Source of the DNA: Ruminococcus sp.
Lineage (GTDB): Bacteria; Bacillota; Clostridia; Oscillospirales; Acutalibacteraceae
Assembly: GCA_017416065.1 (NCBI GenBank)
Contig: JAFQDM010000022.1
Location: 1-64,000, forward strand
DNA length: 64,000 nucleotides
Direction: 5' to 3'
The position numbers were made by a program, and so were the translations under genes. Positions 23,491 through 31,981 of this stretch are shown here, piece after piece; position 1 is the first letter of the stretch; each line of letters starts with the position of its first letter. Under the pieces are notes generated by a model, which ran no database searches, had not been told where the DNA came from, and saw only the letters and a list, made by a program, of their open reading frames with translations.

Positions 23491-23670
23491 TTATTTCAAT
23501 GAGCCGTCTTCGTCATAGTAGTCCTTATCACAAAGCTCCTCTTTTTCATCAAGGTTATAATCGCTGCTTTTAAAAAGACCCGAACCCATACGATAGCCGT
23601 GATTTATGCTTCTTCTGTAGCAAATTCCTATTAAAATTACACTTAGCAAACCAAGTATTAACCAACCCAT
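23491..23670 (-). CDS. Small membrane protein, 59 aa
   Basis: ATG at 23670 behind AGAGGAAG. The peptide starts MGWLILGLLSVILIGICY (one TM helix) and continues with RRS and an acidic, Tyr/Asp-rich cytosolic tail (DEKEELCDKDYYDEDGSLK). It lies 33 bases after the gatD stop on the same strand, so it may be the last gene of the murT-gatD operon. I recognise no family; the RBS, TM helix and intact frame support it as a real gene. Confidence 0.65.
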   Translation of the reverse strand: MGWLILGLLSVILIGICYRRSINHGYRMGSGLFKSSDYNLDEKEELCDKDYYDEDGSLK

Positions 23671-23702
23671 TAAATCAACTTCCTCTTACATACTGTATCT
23701 TC

Positions 23703-24344
23703 TCAGTTAAGGTTCTTTAGAACCAGCTCAGCCACGTAATCCGCAAATTGGGGATTCTTGACTAAAACGGGACCTATAACCTGTGTACCGAAGAAGTTTC
23801 TGCTGTGAATTCCGTCTGCGGTATCCTTTATTGTTCCCACAACGGAGGTTATCTCAAACAGGGGATCTTCTATTCCCTCAACCTTACTGCACTTGTTGAT
23901 GTAGCCTATCATCTGACCCTCTGCAAGTGCGCATTTAAGGGTCACGTCTCCCGAGTAGCGGTTTTTCTTCTTTTCTTCTACAGTAAAGTCGAAAAGTCCC
24001 AGGCCTTCTGCATCCTCACCCTGTGCGGTGTGCAGTTTTCTTCCCAGCATTTCGTAGGAATTACCCGTAAAGAGCATCACCGTATTGTTTTCATATGCAC
24101 TTCTGAGGCTGTCCTTAAAGCGCCTTAAATGCAAGAGGCACGCATCCCTTGAAAGCTCGGTGCCTGCACCGCAGTAGATAAAGTCATACTGAGTAAAGTC
24201 TATTTCAGAATCTGTAATCGTCTTGCGATCGATCTCTGCCTGTGCACCCTTGTCCCTGAGGATTCGCTCCATCATACGCACATTGCCTGACTCTCCGTAA
24301 AGGTTCATTATGTCATAGTAAAGATAAAGAATTCTTGTCTTCAT
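23703..24344 (-). CDS. gatD: Lipid II isoglutaminyl synthase, glutaminase subunit
   Basis: A 213-aa CobB/CobQ-type glutamine amidotransferase. IYCGAGTE marks the oxyanion region, the nucleophile Cys is expected in the LFTGNSYEML segment, where I see Asn-Ser and not the usual G-x-C-x-G, and the C-terminal catalytic His lies in SRNFFGTQVIGPVL. GatD releases ammonia for MurT, which amidates D-Glu of lipid II. TAATG overlap with murT shows translational coupling. The missing Cys in the elbow is odd and should be checked against other GatD sequences. Confidence 0.8.
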   Translation of the reverse strand: MKTRILYLYYDIMNLYGESGNVRMMERILRDKGAQAEIDRKTITDSEIDFTQYDFIYCGAGTELSRDACLLHLRRFKDSLRSAYENNTVMLFTGNSYEMLGRKLHTAQGEDAEGLGLFDFTVEEKKKNRYSGDVTLKCALAEGQMIGYINKCSKVEGIEDPLFEITSVVGTIKDTADGIHSRNFFGTQVIGPVLVKNPQFADYVAELVLKNLN

Positions 24345-25678
24345 TATGCCTTGCCTCCCTGTGTGAGCTCCAACAGCTTGTGCTTGTCTGAGAAACAGGT
24401 GATAACGTAGATGTATCCCTCACCCTGCTTCAGGTATTCTGCCGCATCGGAAACCTTCTCAAAGGTTTTGATGATGCCCTCGTCTATATCCGTAAAAGAG
24501 AAACGCGTCTTTAAGTCCTCGTGGTATTTACCTGCAAGCACAATTTCCTTGATATTTTCATTTTTGAGCATCTCAAAATCTATATCCCACAGCCAGGAGG
24601 TTTCGTAGGTATCGTACTTACGGCTGATGGCATCAACAATTATCATAACGGAGGAGCCTCGCTTGTCCGCAGTTGCAACGCGGATGGACTGGTCGTAGGA
24701 AATGGAATTCTCGTGCTTTGAAACAAGCAAGGTGCCCTCTCTGTTTGACAGCTTGAATTCCACTATCCTGCCTGAGCTTAAGTCATAATTGCTCAGCGCC
24801 TTTGCCGCAACCTGCATATCTACCCCTGCAATATCCGCCGCCGCAAACGCCGCAAGGGTGTTGTAGCAATGATAAATGCTTGAGAAGGAGATCTCTATCT
24901 TATATTTGCCGTTTACGGTTACAAAGCCCTCCTCAAGGCTTGCATCCGTGATAGTCCACTGAGTATCGTTACGCTTATGGCCGCAGTTTTTGCAGGCATA
25001 CTTGCCGATGTGGTTATAGTGATAATACTCATACTCCATAGGCGCTTTGCAACAAGGGCAGTACTTGCCGTCGTGGTATACGGAATCGTTTGACTCGCTG
25101 TCAAAAGAGAGCCTGTCCGCACCGAAATAGCGTACATTCTCTCTATCCTTGCCGAATTTGGACACAAGGGGGTCGTCTGCATTGAGGATAAGCTCCATAC
25201 TGTCGTCCATACACTCGCTTATTACATCGTACACCCACTCAGGATGGCCGTTGCGTGTAAGCTGGTCACGGTAGAGGTTGGTGATGATAAGGTGATTCGG
25301 CTTAAAATGCTTAAAGGTGTGACGGGCAAAGCGCTCGTCTGACTCCATTATTACAATATCGCTTTTAACCCTGCCGCTGAGCGTACAGTCAGAAAGCAAA
25401 AAGGTGGTAACTCCCTCGATCTGGTTTGAGCCCTCTTTGTTATATGCAACCTTGAGCCCTGCAGACTTCAGCACGTGAGCTATCATCTCCAGAGTAGAGG
25501 TCTTGCCGTTACTGCCTGTTACCGCAATAACCTTTGAGGGGAGCTTGATGTATTTAAGAATATCGGGAAACAGCTTAAGGGTAAGCTGACCGGGCAGGCT
25601 GCTGCCTCTGCCCATAAGCTTTGCCGCAAAGCGGACGCACTTGCAGAAGGCAACCGCAAAAAACACTTTTATCTTCAT
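24344..25678 (-). CDS. murT: Lipid II isoglutaminyl synthase, Mur-ligase subunit
   Basis: The start MKIKVFF at 25678 matches the usual MurT N-terminus (an earlier ATG at 25690 is possible); 444 aa. It shows the ATP site VTGSNGKTST (about 53-62), the MurT-specific zinc ribbon CPCC...CKNCG inside the central domain, and the C-terminal DUF1727 region. With GatD it converts the D-Glu of the lipid II stem peptide to D-isoglutamine at the inner face of the membrane. It is the first gene of the murT-gatD operon. Confidence 0.93.
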   Translation of the reverse strand: MKIKVFFAVAFCKCVRFAAKLMGRGSSLPGQLTLKLFPDILKYIKLPSKVIAVTGSNGKTSTLEMIAHVLKSAGLKVAYNKEGSNQIEGVTTFLLSDCTLSGRVKSDIVIMESDERFARHTFKHFKPNHLIITNLYRDQLTRNGHPEWVYDVISECMDDSMELILNADDPLVSKFGKDRENVRYFGADRLSFDSESNDSVYHDGKYCPCCKAPMEYEYYHYNHIGKYACKNCGHKRNDTQWTITDASLEEGFVTVNGKYKIEISFSSIYHCYNTLAAFAAADIAGVDMQVAAKALSNYDLSSGRIVEFKLSNREGTLLVSKHENSISYDQSIRVATADKRGSSVMIIVDAISRKYDTYETSWLWDIDFEMLKNENIKEIVLAGKYHEDLKTRFSFTDIDEGIIKTFEKVSDAAEYLKQGEGYIYVITCFSDKHKLLELTQGGKA

Positions 25679-25878
25679 AGGCTTCACCATATTTCTAAAG
25701 ATTACGGATAATATAATACACCAACACAGAGGATATTACAAGGGGGGTATTTGAACTATGACTTTCGTAATATTGGACTTTAATCGCAGGGGAGGGACTC
25801 TGTGCCCTCCTGTCCCCTTCCTTGTAAATCAAACTTTCGGGAGGGGATGGAACCCCTCCCCTGCATTAAATTTCTGCA

Positions 25879-26721
25879 TCACTCAAAAAGCTGAGGATTC
25901 ATTCGGGAATAGTGGAAGATATACTGCTGAGCCACCCCTGCATATTCCCCAAAAAATTCAGGCTTCACATCAGGGAACAGGGTGCTCATGGCACGCTTCA
26001 TCCATACGTCCATAGGGAATGCTTCTGTTCTGTGCAGGCCATAGAGCAGTACGCAATCTGCCACCTTTTCTCCAACTCCCACAATGGTCATCAGCATAGC
26101 CCTTGCCTGTGCATAGGGAAGTGTTCGGCACTTCTCAAGGTCCACCTCACCTGATGCCACCTTCCTTGCGGCATCAAGGATGTATCGGTTTCGAAACCCT
26201 GCACGCAAAGGTGCCAGCTCCTCTGCAGAGAGTGAGGCAAGCCTTTCTGCCGTTGGGAAGGAATACCCTCCCCCCTGCAGCTTTTCTCCAAAAGCTTCGC
26301 AGAGCCTGTCCACGATTCCCTCTATGCGCCTTATATTATTATTTTGCGAAATGATAAAGGATATAAGCGCCTCAAAGGGTTCCTGCCTGAGGATATGTAT
26401 GCCGGGGGCAAACCTTGCCGCCTCCAAGAGCACGGGGTGCATTTGCCCCAGCTCCTCTTTGAGCGCCACGTAGTCAAACTCCAGGTCAAAGTAATCCTTC
26501 CAGATATTCTCAAAGTCCTCTTTGGTTGAATTCTCAATAATCAGCTCTTTGCCCTTCACAGAAACCCTCACCGTCCTGCCAAAGGCTGTGCCCGTAAAGC
26601 TTCCGTCCTCTGCCTCTCTCCAGCGAAAGCTCTGTCCGCACATAAGAGTATCCCTCAGGGACATATCTCCCGAAGTTTCGGCGATAATTATATTATCTTT
26701 GCAAGTAAATTTCATATTCAT
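25879..26721 (-). CDS. ogg: 8-oxoguanine DNA glycosylase/AP lyase
   Basis: A 280-aa protein with an N-terminal OGG-type domain (CGQSFRWREAEDGSFTG) and a helix-hairpin-helix GPD motif: VGVGEKVADCVLLYG with the catalytic Lys, and the Asp in FPMDVWMKRAM. It excises 8-oxoguanine opposite C and cuts the AP site. Clostridial OGGs of this type resemble the eukaryotic OGG1 family. The start may be ATG 26721 or the GTG one codon earlier. A GC-rich palindrome (GGGGAGGGG/CCCCTCCC, about 25842-25862) follows the gene. Confidence 0.9.
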   Translation of the reverse strand: MNMKFTCKDNIIIAETSGDMSLRDTLMCGQSFRWREAEDGSFTGTAFGRTVRVSVKGKELIIENSTKEDFENIWKDYFDLEFDYVALKEELGQMHPVLLEAARFAPGIHILRQEPFEALISFIISQNNNIRRIEGIVDRLCEAFGEKLQGGGYSFPTAERLASLSAEELAPLRAGFRNRYILDAARKVASGEVDLEKCRTLPYAQARAMLMTIVGVGEKVADCVLLYGLHRTEAFPMDVWMKRAMSTLFPDVKPEFFGEYAGVAQQYIFHYSRMNPQLFE

Positions 26722-26814
26722 CACACACGATCAGGTTATTTTACAATAATCATAGCATATTTTGAAAGTTTATGCTATTATATAATCAGAAAAATCTTGG
26801 AAAAGGTGAGCATA

Positions 26815-27513
26815 ATGAAAGAAACCATCTGCACGATTCCCATTAACGACCTTTGGGCAGAGAAAAAGGGCTGTCCCTTCTGCCGTATGCACCTGATGCT
26901 TGAGCAGCAGTACGCAGAGTTTGTCACAGGCTCTGCCATGATGGACCCGGAAACACGGGTGCAGACCAACGAGAAGGGCTTTTGTGAGCGCCACTTCCGC
27001 AAAATTTACGAGGTTGGCAAGCGCCTTCCCAATGCCCTTATCCTGCAAACACATCTGCAGCATATCTTAGATAATCACTTCCCCAAGAAGACCCACACAA
27101 AGCCTGACAAAAAGAGCCTGCAGGCTCTGGACGATATGCTCCACACCTGCTACATCTGTGACAGGATTCAGCATGACACGGAGCATTTTCTGCGGACAGT
27201 CTTCAAGGAATGGGAGATAAACCCAGAGTTCAGAAAGCTCTACAATGAGCAGGAATTCATCTGCCTTGACCACTACCGCCTTGTGTCCTCCATAAGCCTC
27301 AAGGGTGTGCCCTCAAAGCACCTGGCAGACTTCCACGAGGACACAGCAAACCTTGCAAAGAAATACCTTGAGACCCTCATTGCAGACACCACCCACTTCT
27401 GCAATATGTTTGACTACCGCAACCGCGACGCCGACTGGGGCAACAGTAAGGATGCAATAGAAAGGGATCTGGAATTTTTGGCAAAGATACCCTATGAAAA
27501 TTCAGAGAATTAA
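26815..27513 (+). CDS. DUF6062 family protein
   Basis: The ATG at 26815 has AAAAGGTGAG ahead; product 232 aa. It is cytosolic and Cys/His-rich: CPFCRMH, CERHFRKIY, CYICDRI and CLDHYRLV form paired Cys/Cys-His motifs that could bind metal. The ending SKDAIERDLEFLAKI is typical of the family. The function is unknown. It stands alone, divergent from ogg, and is followed by a terminator shared with the converging dockerin gene. Confidence 0.85.
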   Translation: MKETICTIPINDLWAEKKGCPFCRMHLMLEQQYAEFVTGSAMMDPETRVQTNEKGFCERHFRKIYEVGKRLPNALILQTHLQHILDNHFPKKTHTKPDKKSLQALDDMLHTCYICDRIQHDTEHFLRTVFKEWEINPEFRKLYNEQEFICLDHYRLVSSISLKGVPSKHLADFHEDTANLAKKYLETLIADTTHFCNMFDYRNRDADWGNSKDAIERDLEFLAKIPYENSEN

Positions 27514-27529
27514 ACTTTCTTATAATATA

Positions 27530-27573
27530 AACTCCGACAAGATAGTTTGTACTACATTGTCGGAGTTTTAATT
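27530..27573. terminator. Bidirectional terminator between DUF6062 gene and dockerin gene
   Basis: AACTCCGACA/TGTCGGAGTT stem with an 18-base loop, T-rich on the plus side. Confidence 0.75.
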
Positions 27574-27577
27574 TTAA

Positions 27578-29350
27578 CTATTGACCTATAGATTTTAATA
27601 TTCTTTCTAATTCAGTAATTGTATATCCATTTACTTTATACTCATTTGCCGTTAAATATCCAATTTCTTTACCCGAATTAGTGACAATTATCGGCGGGGT
27701 AGAAGTGTATGGATTAAATGCGCTTTCGCTGTTATATTTACTTCCATATGTACCATATTCGTTCCAAATTGATTTAGAGCTATATTTGCTTCCGTATGTT
27801 CCGTATGTATTCCAAATACTATCGCTATCGTATTTGTTAGTAGTCAGTTTTCCTAAATAAACTTTGCCATCATTGGAATATAAATGCAAAGGAAAATCGT
27901 TGCAAATTAATATAGGATCAAGTTCAACATAATCGTTGCTTGGAGGGGTAACAACATTATCCTCTATAGGCGGAGTAATGGTGCTGTTGTCTGAATAAAT
28001 AGAATAGAATCCTAAATCAACTACAGATAATCCTACACCTGCATCCTCCATACATCGATCGTGTAACAAAATTGTTAATACAATTTCACTTCTCGCCTGT
28101 TCTAACGCAAACAAATAAGAAAAGGACCCCTCTGTGTACTTAACAGGATCAATAGGAGTATTAGAAGTAAAAGTAGTTATGTCAATATATGTGCTTAGGT
28201 CAAACCAAGTTTCGTTTCCGCATATACAATATGCGTATATACTGTCATCCAAAGTTACCCATGTATCAATATCAGAATCCATATCATAACACGCTAGTGC
28301 AATATAATCTTCTGTGTCTCCTCTTGTTGGATAATATAAAGCTTCGATATAAGTGTTTTCGAAGCCTGCAATATCTGTTATAGTTGGATATGCATATTCA
28401 TAATGATCCCCATATACTGTGCCATTTTCCTTTATCCACTCAACATAATAATCAAAGGGAGAAATACCGCAAGCGGTGCACTCGTAGTTTTCAAAGTTAT
28501 GATATCCGTATGTGGCTATCCAGTTATCCTTGTATGAATCCCCACAAGAACAGGTGTACTTTGTGTAACCTTTCTCCATACAGGTAGAAGCTACTGTGAC
28601 TGCAGAATAAGAATGCACGTGGGGCTCCTTTGCTCCGCATACGGAACAAATGCCATCTACATATTTGTGTCCTGCAGGATCTGCGAAGTTATCCTTGTAT
28701 GAATCTCCACAAGAACAGGTGTACTCTGTGTAGCCTTTTTCCGTGCAAGTGGGGGCTACTATAACTGTGGCATAAGAATGCACGTGGGGCTCCTTTGCTC
28801 CGCATACGGAACAAATGCCATCTACGTATTTGTGTCCTGCAGGATCTGCGAAGTTATCCTTGTATGAATCTCCGCAGGCACAAGTGTACTCTGTGTAGCC
28901 TTTTTCCGTGCAGGTGGGGGCTACTGTAACCGCAGAATAGTTATGGGTATGCTCGTTTGAGGTTGATCCCTCAGGCACGTACATAAGATGGTTGACTATG
29001 GCATCAACGGGGATTCCTGCTATAAATTTCTGTATGGTTGTAGAGTCCTTGATGTTCACAGCGCCGTTATCGTCAACATCGCTGAGCAGTACAGAGTTTT
29101 CGTTCATGGTAACGATATCTGCCAGGTGCTTTTGAATATTGGTTGCGTCCTTGATGTTAACCGTATCATTACCGTCGTTATCACCTACGTATCCAATAAC
29201 AGTACCCTTCACAGACTCCTTGTCCACGCCTGCCTCTTCTGTGATGACTACATTTTCGCTGTCTATGCTTTCTGCGTTAATCGCCGTTAGGCCTGACAAA
29301 AGCATAATTGATAACGTCAAAAGTAAAATAAGTCCAAAACGTTTCTTCAC
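27578..29350 (-). CDS. Secreted protein with N-terminal dockerin and zinc-ribbon-like repeats
   Basis: GTG start at 29350 behind GGAGGAG; 590 aa. A signal peptide (LILLLTLSIMLLSGLTAINA) is followed at about 45-125 by a dockerin with loops DNDGNDTVNIKDATNIQKHL and DVDDNGAVNIKDSTTIQKFI. Then come three repeats of about 55 residues, each with APTCTEKGYTEYTCSCGDSY and HKYVDGICSVCGAK, whose paired Cys suggest small metal-binding or disulfide ribbons. The rest has no known domain, but the C-terminus repeats WNTYGTYGSKY and ends with GYLTANEYKVNGYTITELERIL. N-terminal dockerins are less common than C-terminal ones. Probably surface-bound; function unknown. Confidence 0.85.
   Translation of the reverse strand: MKKRFGLILLLTLSIMLLSGLTAINAESIDSENVVITEEAGVDKESVKGTVIGYVGDNDGNDTVNIKDATNIQKHLADIVTMNENSVLLSDVDDNGAVNIKDSTTIQKFIAGIPVDAIVNHLMYVPEGSTSNEHTHNYSAVTVAPTCTEKGYTEYTCACGDSYKDNFADPAGHKYVDGICSVCGAKEPHVHSYATVIVAPTCTEKGYTEYTCSCGDSYKDNFADPAGHKYVDGICSVCGAKEPHVHSYSAVTVASTCMEKGYTKYTCSCGDSYKDNWIATYGYHNFENYECTACGISPFDYYVEWIKENGTVYGDHYEYAYPTITDIAGFENTYIEALYYPTRGDTEDYIALACYDMDSDIDTWVTLDDSIYAYCICGNETWFDLSTYIDITTFTSNTPIDPVKYTEGSFSYLFALEQARSEIVLTILLHDRCMEDAGVGLSVVDLGFYSIYSDNSTITPPIEDNVVTPPSNDYVELDPILICNDFPLHLYSNDGKVYLGKLTTNKYDSDSIWNTYGTYGSKYSSKSIWNEYGTYGSKYNSESAFNPYTSTPPIIVTNSGKEIGYLTANEYKVNGYTITELERILKSIGQ
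28516..28950 (-). repeat. Three in-frame tandem repeats of 165 bp in the dockerin gene
   Basis: The period is 165 bases (for example CTGCGAAGTTATCC at 28681 and 28846). Two units are nearly identical at DNA level and the unit nearest the 3' end is more diverged. The units encode the Cys-rich ribbon repeats. Confidence 0.75.
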
Positions 29351-29482
29351 AAAAACTCCTCCAATCAACTGTTCATCTTACCAATTCGAGCAAAATAGAC
29401 CTACTTTTAGTTTTATTGTAGTCCGTTTCAATCTATCTGTCAATAGATATTTTGCTCAACAGGATAAATTGTCCAAAATAAT

Positions 29483-29507
29483 AACCCCGACCGATAAAGT
29501 CGGGGTT
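29483..29507 (-). terminator. Terminator of the rimP-truB operon
   Basis: AACCCCGAC/GTCGGGGTT stem followed on the minus strand by ATTATTTT. It lies 140 bases past truB, after the repeats at 29511-29640. Confidence 0.6.
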
Positions 29508-29510
29508 TTG

Positions 29511-29640
29511 TTGTATCTGGTTGTATCTGATTGTATCTGATTGGTGGGTAAAGGGGATTTGAATCCCACCTCATCCGCCATTTTCTTCGAAAATGCCACC
29601 TTTCCCTCAAGGGGAAGGCATATTGAAGTTCACAGGAAGG
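29511..29640 (-). repeat. TTGTATCTGA tandem repeats and dispersed GGTGGGATTC-type element
   Basis: TTGTATCTG occurs three times with a 10-bp period (29511-29539). Next to it, on the minus strand, is a tRNA-3'-like segment (GGTGGGATTCAAATCCCC...ACCCACCA) and a small hairpin region (CCTTCCCCTTGAGGGAAAGG). I recall similar intergenic text from other Oscillospiraceae. It may be a mobile repeat or att-like relic. No gene is supported. Confidence 0.35.
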
Positions 29641-29645
29641 CCGCC

Positions 29646-30566
29646 TCAGGCAAACTGTGAGTAATCGGAGAATTGCTTGTAGACCTTGAGCTCGTTTGAG
29701 CTCCCAATATATCTGCCAAGGCCGATGAACACTCCCTCGTGATTCTTCACGCGAAAGAGCTCACCATCTGCCATCGTGTCAGGCTTTTGGCGGATTCTGT
29801 CACAGCTCAGGGCGCCTCCGTTTGCAAAGCGCTTTGCCTGCTCTGATGAAACTTTTATCTCTTTATATGCTACGAAAAGGCTCTCTGTACCCAGCAGGGC
29901 TTTTTCTGTTTCTCCCTTTTCTGCAAGGGCTTTGAGCTCTTCAAGGGTATATGCATCCTCAAGGGTGAAGCCGCAAGCGCTCTCTCGCACTAAAGAGGTC
30001 ATACAGCCGCCTGCGCAAAAATGCTTCGCAATATCGTCAATCAGGGTGCGGATGTAGGTGCCTTTTGAGCAAGACACCCTCAGCTTGCCGCTTTGAGCCG
30101 CTTCGTCAAAAGCAAGGAGCTCCAGAGAGTAAACTGTGATTTTCCTTGCCGCCCTCTCAACCTCTATGCCCTGACGTGCCAGGTCGTAGAGCCGCTTGCC
30201 GTTTATCTGCACAGCAGAGTACATAGGAGGAATCTGCTCGATCTCCCCTGTGAATTTTGGGATCACGCTGAGAAGGTCTGCTTTTGTGACGCAGGTCTTC
30301 TCCTCCTGCTTCACCTCTCCCCAGATATCCAGAGTGTCCGTCACCTTGCCCAGCACAAACTCTGCAACGTAGGCTTTGTCGTGGTTTGGCAGGATATCCT
30401 GCGCCTTTGCGGCTCTGCCCAAAAGCACGGGAAGCACTCCGGTTGCGTTGGGGTCAAGGGTGCCGCAATGGCCTATCTTGCGCTCGTTGCAGACCTTGCG
30501 CATAACCGCCACCACATCAAAGGAGGTGAACCCCTCGGGCTTGTTTACAACTATTACTCCGTTCAT
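29646..30566 (-). CDS. truB: tRNA pseudouridine-55 synthase
   Basis: A 306-aa enzyme that makes pseudouridine 55 in the T-loop of tRNAs. The catalytic Asp is in HCGTLDPNATGVLPVLLG (about 37-54), with YDLARQG and KGTYIRTLIDDI later and a PUA-like tail. Last gene of the rimP-nusA-infB operon, overlapping nrnA by four bases. In many Firmicutes ribF follows; it is absent here. Confidence 0.95.
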   Translation of the reverse strand: MNGVIVVNKPEGFTSFDVVAVMRKVCNERKIGHCGTLDPNATGVLPVLLGRAAKAQDILPNHDKAYVAEFVLGKVTDTLDIWGEVKQEEKTCVTKADLLSVIPKFTGEIEQIPPMYSAVQINGKRLYDLARQGIEVERAARKITVYSLELLAFDEAAQSGKLRVSCSKGTYIRTLIDDIAKHFCAGGCMTSLVRESACGFTLEDAYTLEELKALAEKGETEKALLGTESLFVAYKEIKVSSEQAKRFANGGALSCDRIRQKPDTMADGELFRVKNHEGVFIGLGRYIGSSNELKVYKQFSDYSQFA

Positions 30567-31504
30567 AGCATTTCACACGCAGCAGAAAGAAGCTGTTTCT
30601 TTACGCTTTCAAGGTCGCCCTTTATGGTACAGCCTGCAGCCGCCTTGTGTCCGCCGCCGCCAAAGCGCAAGCAAAAGTCAGACGCACTCACGTCTTTATT
30701 TGAACGGACGGAAATCTTAAAGGTGCCGTCTTCTTTCTCTCTCATTGTAATGCCCAGGAGCACACCCTCGATCTGACGGGGAATGGAAGCAAGTCCCTCC
30801 ATCTCGTCATCTGTGATGCCTGCCGCCTCCTGCATCTCAAGGGTTGTGTATATAAGGGCACATTTGCCGTCGCAGCTGTACTCCAAGGTTTTGTATACCA
30901 TTTTTTCAAGGGCAAGCTTTTCTTTGGTCTTGACCTCAAACATCTCCGTGTTGATCACGTGCCAATCGGGAGTGACCGCCATAAGCTCTGCGGCAATAAG
31001 GTGAGTGCAGGCGGTGGTGTTTGAATAGCGGAAGCAGCCTGTATCCGTAGAGATTCCCGTGTAAATACAGGATGCCATCTCACGGGTGAGGCCTATGCCC
31101 ATTTCTTTGCTGAGCTCGTAGATGATCTCTCCCGTTGCCGCCGCATTTGCATCAATATACGACTGCTTTGCACAAATGGAGTTTGTGCCGTGGTGATCAA
31201 TGCACAGGTCGATGATATCCTCGTACTCCTGCTGATTCTCTCCCAGCAGAGAGGGTGCCGCCACGTCAACACTCACAACGAACTTGCGCTCAAACTCCTG
31301 GGGCTCCACACCCTTTTTCAGGAATTCGTACTTCCTTGCAGGGGTGCCGCTTGTGAGCACCCTTGCCCTTTTGCCCAAGGACCGGAGCATCAGGCACAAT
31401 GCATAGGCACTGCCCAGAGTATCTCCGTCGGGGTAATGGTGGGTAAGTATTTCTACGTTGTCTGCTCCAAGCAGAAGCTCTGCCACCTTGGATAGAGAAG
31501 CCAT
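30563..31504 (-). CDS. nrnA: DHH/DHHA1 phosphoesterase (NrnA-type oligoribonuclease/pAp phosphatase)
   Basis: A 313-aa protein with DHH-family metal motifs HHYPDGDTLGS (about 23-33), VSVDVA, DLCIDHHGTN and STDTGCF, and the C-terminal DHHA1 motif GGGGHKAAAG. Members degrade nanoRNA or dephosphorylate pAp. It lies between rbfA and truB, the usual place, and starts 3 bases after rbfA stops. Confidence 0.93.
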   Translation of the reverse strand: MASLSKVAELLLGADNVEILTHHYPDGDTLGSAYALCLMLRSLGKRARVLTSGTPARKYEFLKKGVEPQEFERKFVVSVDVAAPSLLGENQQEYEDIIDLCIDHHGTNSICAKQSYIDANAAATGEIIYELSKEMGIGLTREMASCIYTGISTDTGCFRYSNTTACTHLIAAELMAVTPDWHVINTEMFEVKTKEKLALEKMVYKTLEYSCDGKCALIYTTLEMQEAAGITDDEMEGLASIPRQIEGVLLGITMREKEDGTFKISVRSNKDVSASDFCLRFGGGGHKAAAGCTIKGDLESVKKQLLSAACEML

Positions 31505-31507
31505 AGT

Positions 31508-31888
31508 TTACTCCTCCTCTGTGTCTTCTGCGCCTGCAGGTCTTTTAGCGTCTAAATCGTGAAGGATCCTTGAGATGTTTGCGCTGTACTCAATGGAATC
31601 CGTTGCCTTGAAGATAAGGGAAGGCACGTGGCGGATGCTGAGTCTGCGGGCAAGCTCCGAACGGATAAAGCCTGCGGCGGACTTGAGCCCCTTAACGGCC
31701 TCGTTTGCTCTGTCCATACCCTCAATAGCACTGATATACACTGTGCAATAGCTCAGGTCGTTTGTAACCTCCACACGGATGATAGAGATAAACGCACCCT
31801 GAACTCTTGGGTCCTTAAGCTCACGGAAGATAGCCGTAAGCTCTCGCTTTATATCTTCTGTTGTTCTTGAAAGTTTATGATTTGCCAT
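31508..31888 (-). CDS. rbfA: Ribosome-binding factor A
   Basis: A 126-aa protein starting at 31888 behind AGGAGG. It has the KH-like fold motifs LKDPRVQGAFISIIRVEVTNDLSYCTVYIS and LARRLSIRHVPSLIFKATDSIEYSANISRIL. It assists 30S maturation near the 5' end of 16S rRNA. A stem (TACACCCACT/AGTGGGTGTA, 31915-31946) without a U-run separates it from infB and may stabilise or process the mRNA. Confidence 0.95.
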   Translation of the reverse strand: MANHKLSRTTEDIKRELTAIFRELKDPRVQGAFISIIRVEVTNDLSYCTVYISAIEGMDRANEAVKGLKSAAGFIRSELARRLSIRHVPSLIFKATDSIEYSANISRILHDLDAKRPAGAEDTEEE

Positions 31889-31981
31889 TTTATCATCCTC
31901 CTGCAATTTGTATGTACACCCACTGTCCCTTGGGAGAGTGGGTGTAATAATTGCGGATCTTTTTCTTTATATTATCAGCGA

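Noticed and set aside
25758..26015. Open frame near the end of ogg.
   Set aside because: It starts in intergenic palindromic sequence and overlaps ogg antisense, without domain or RBS.
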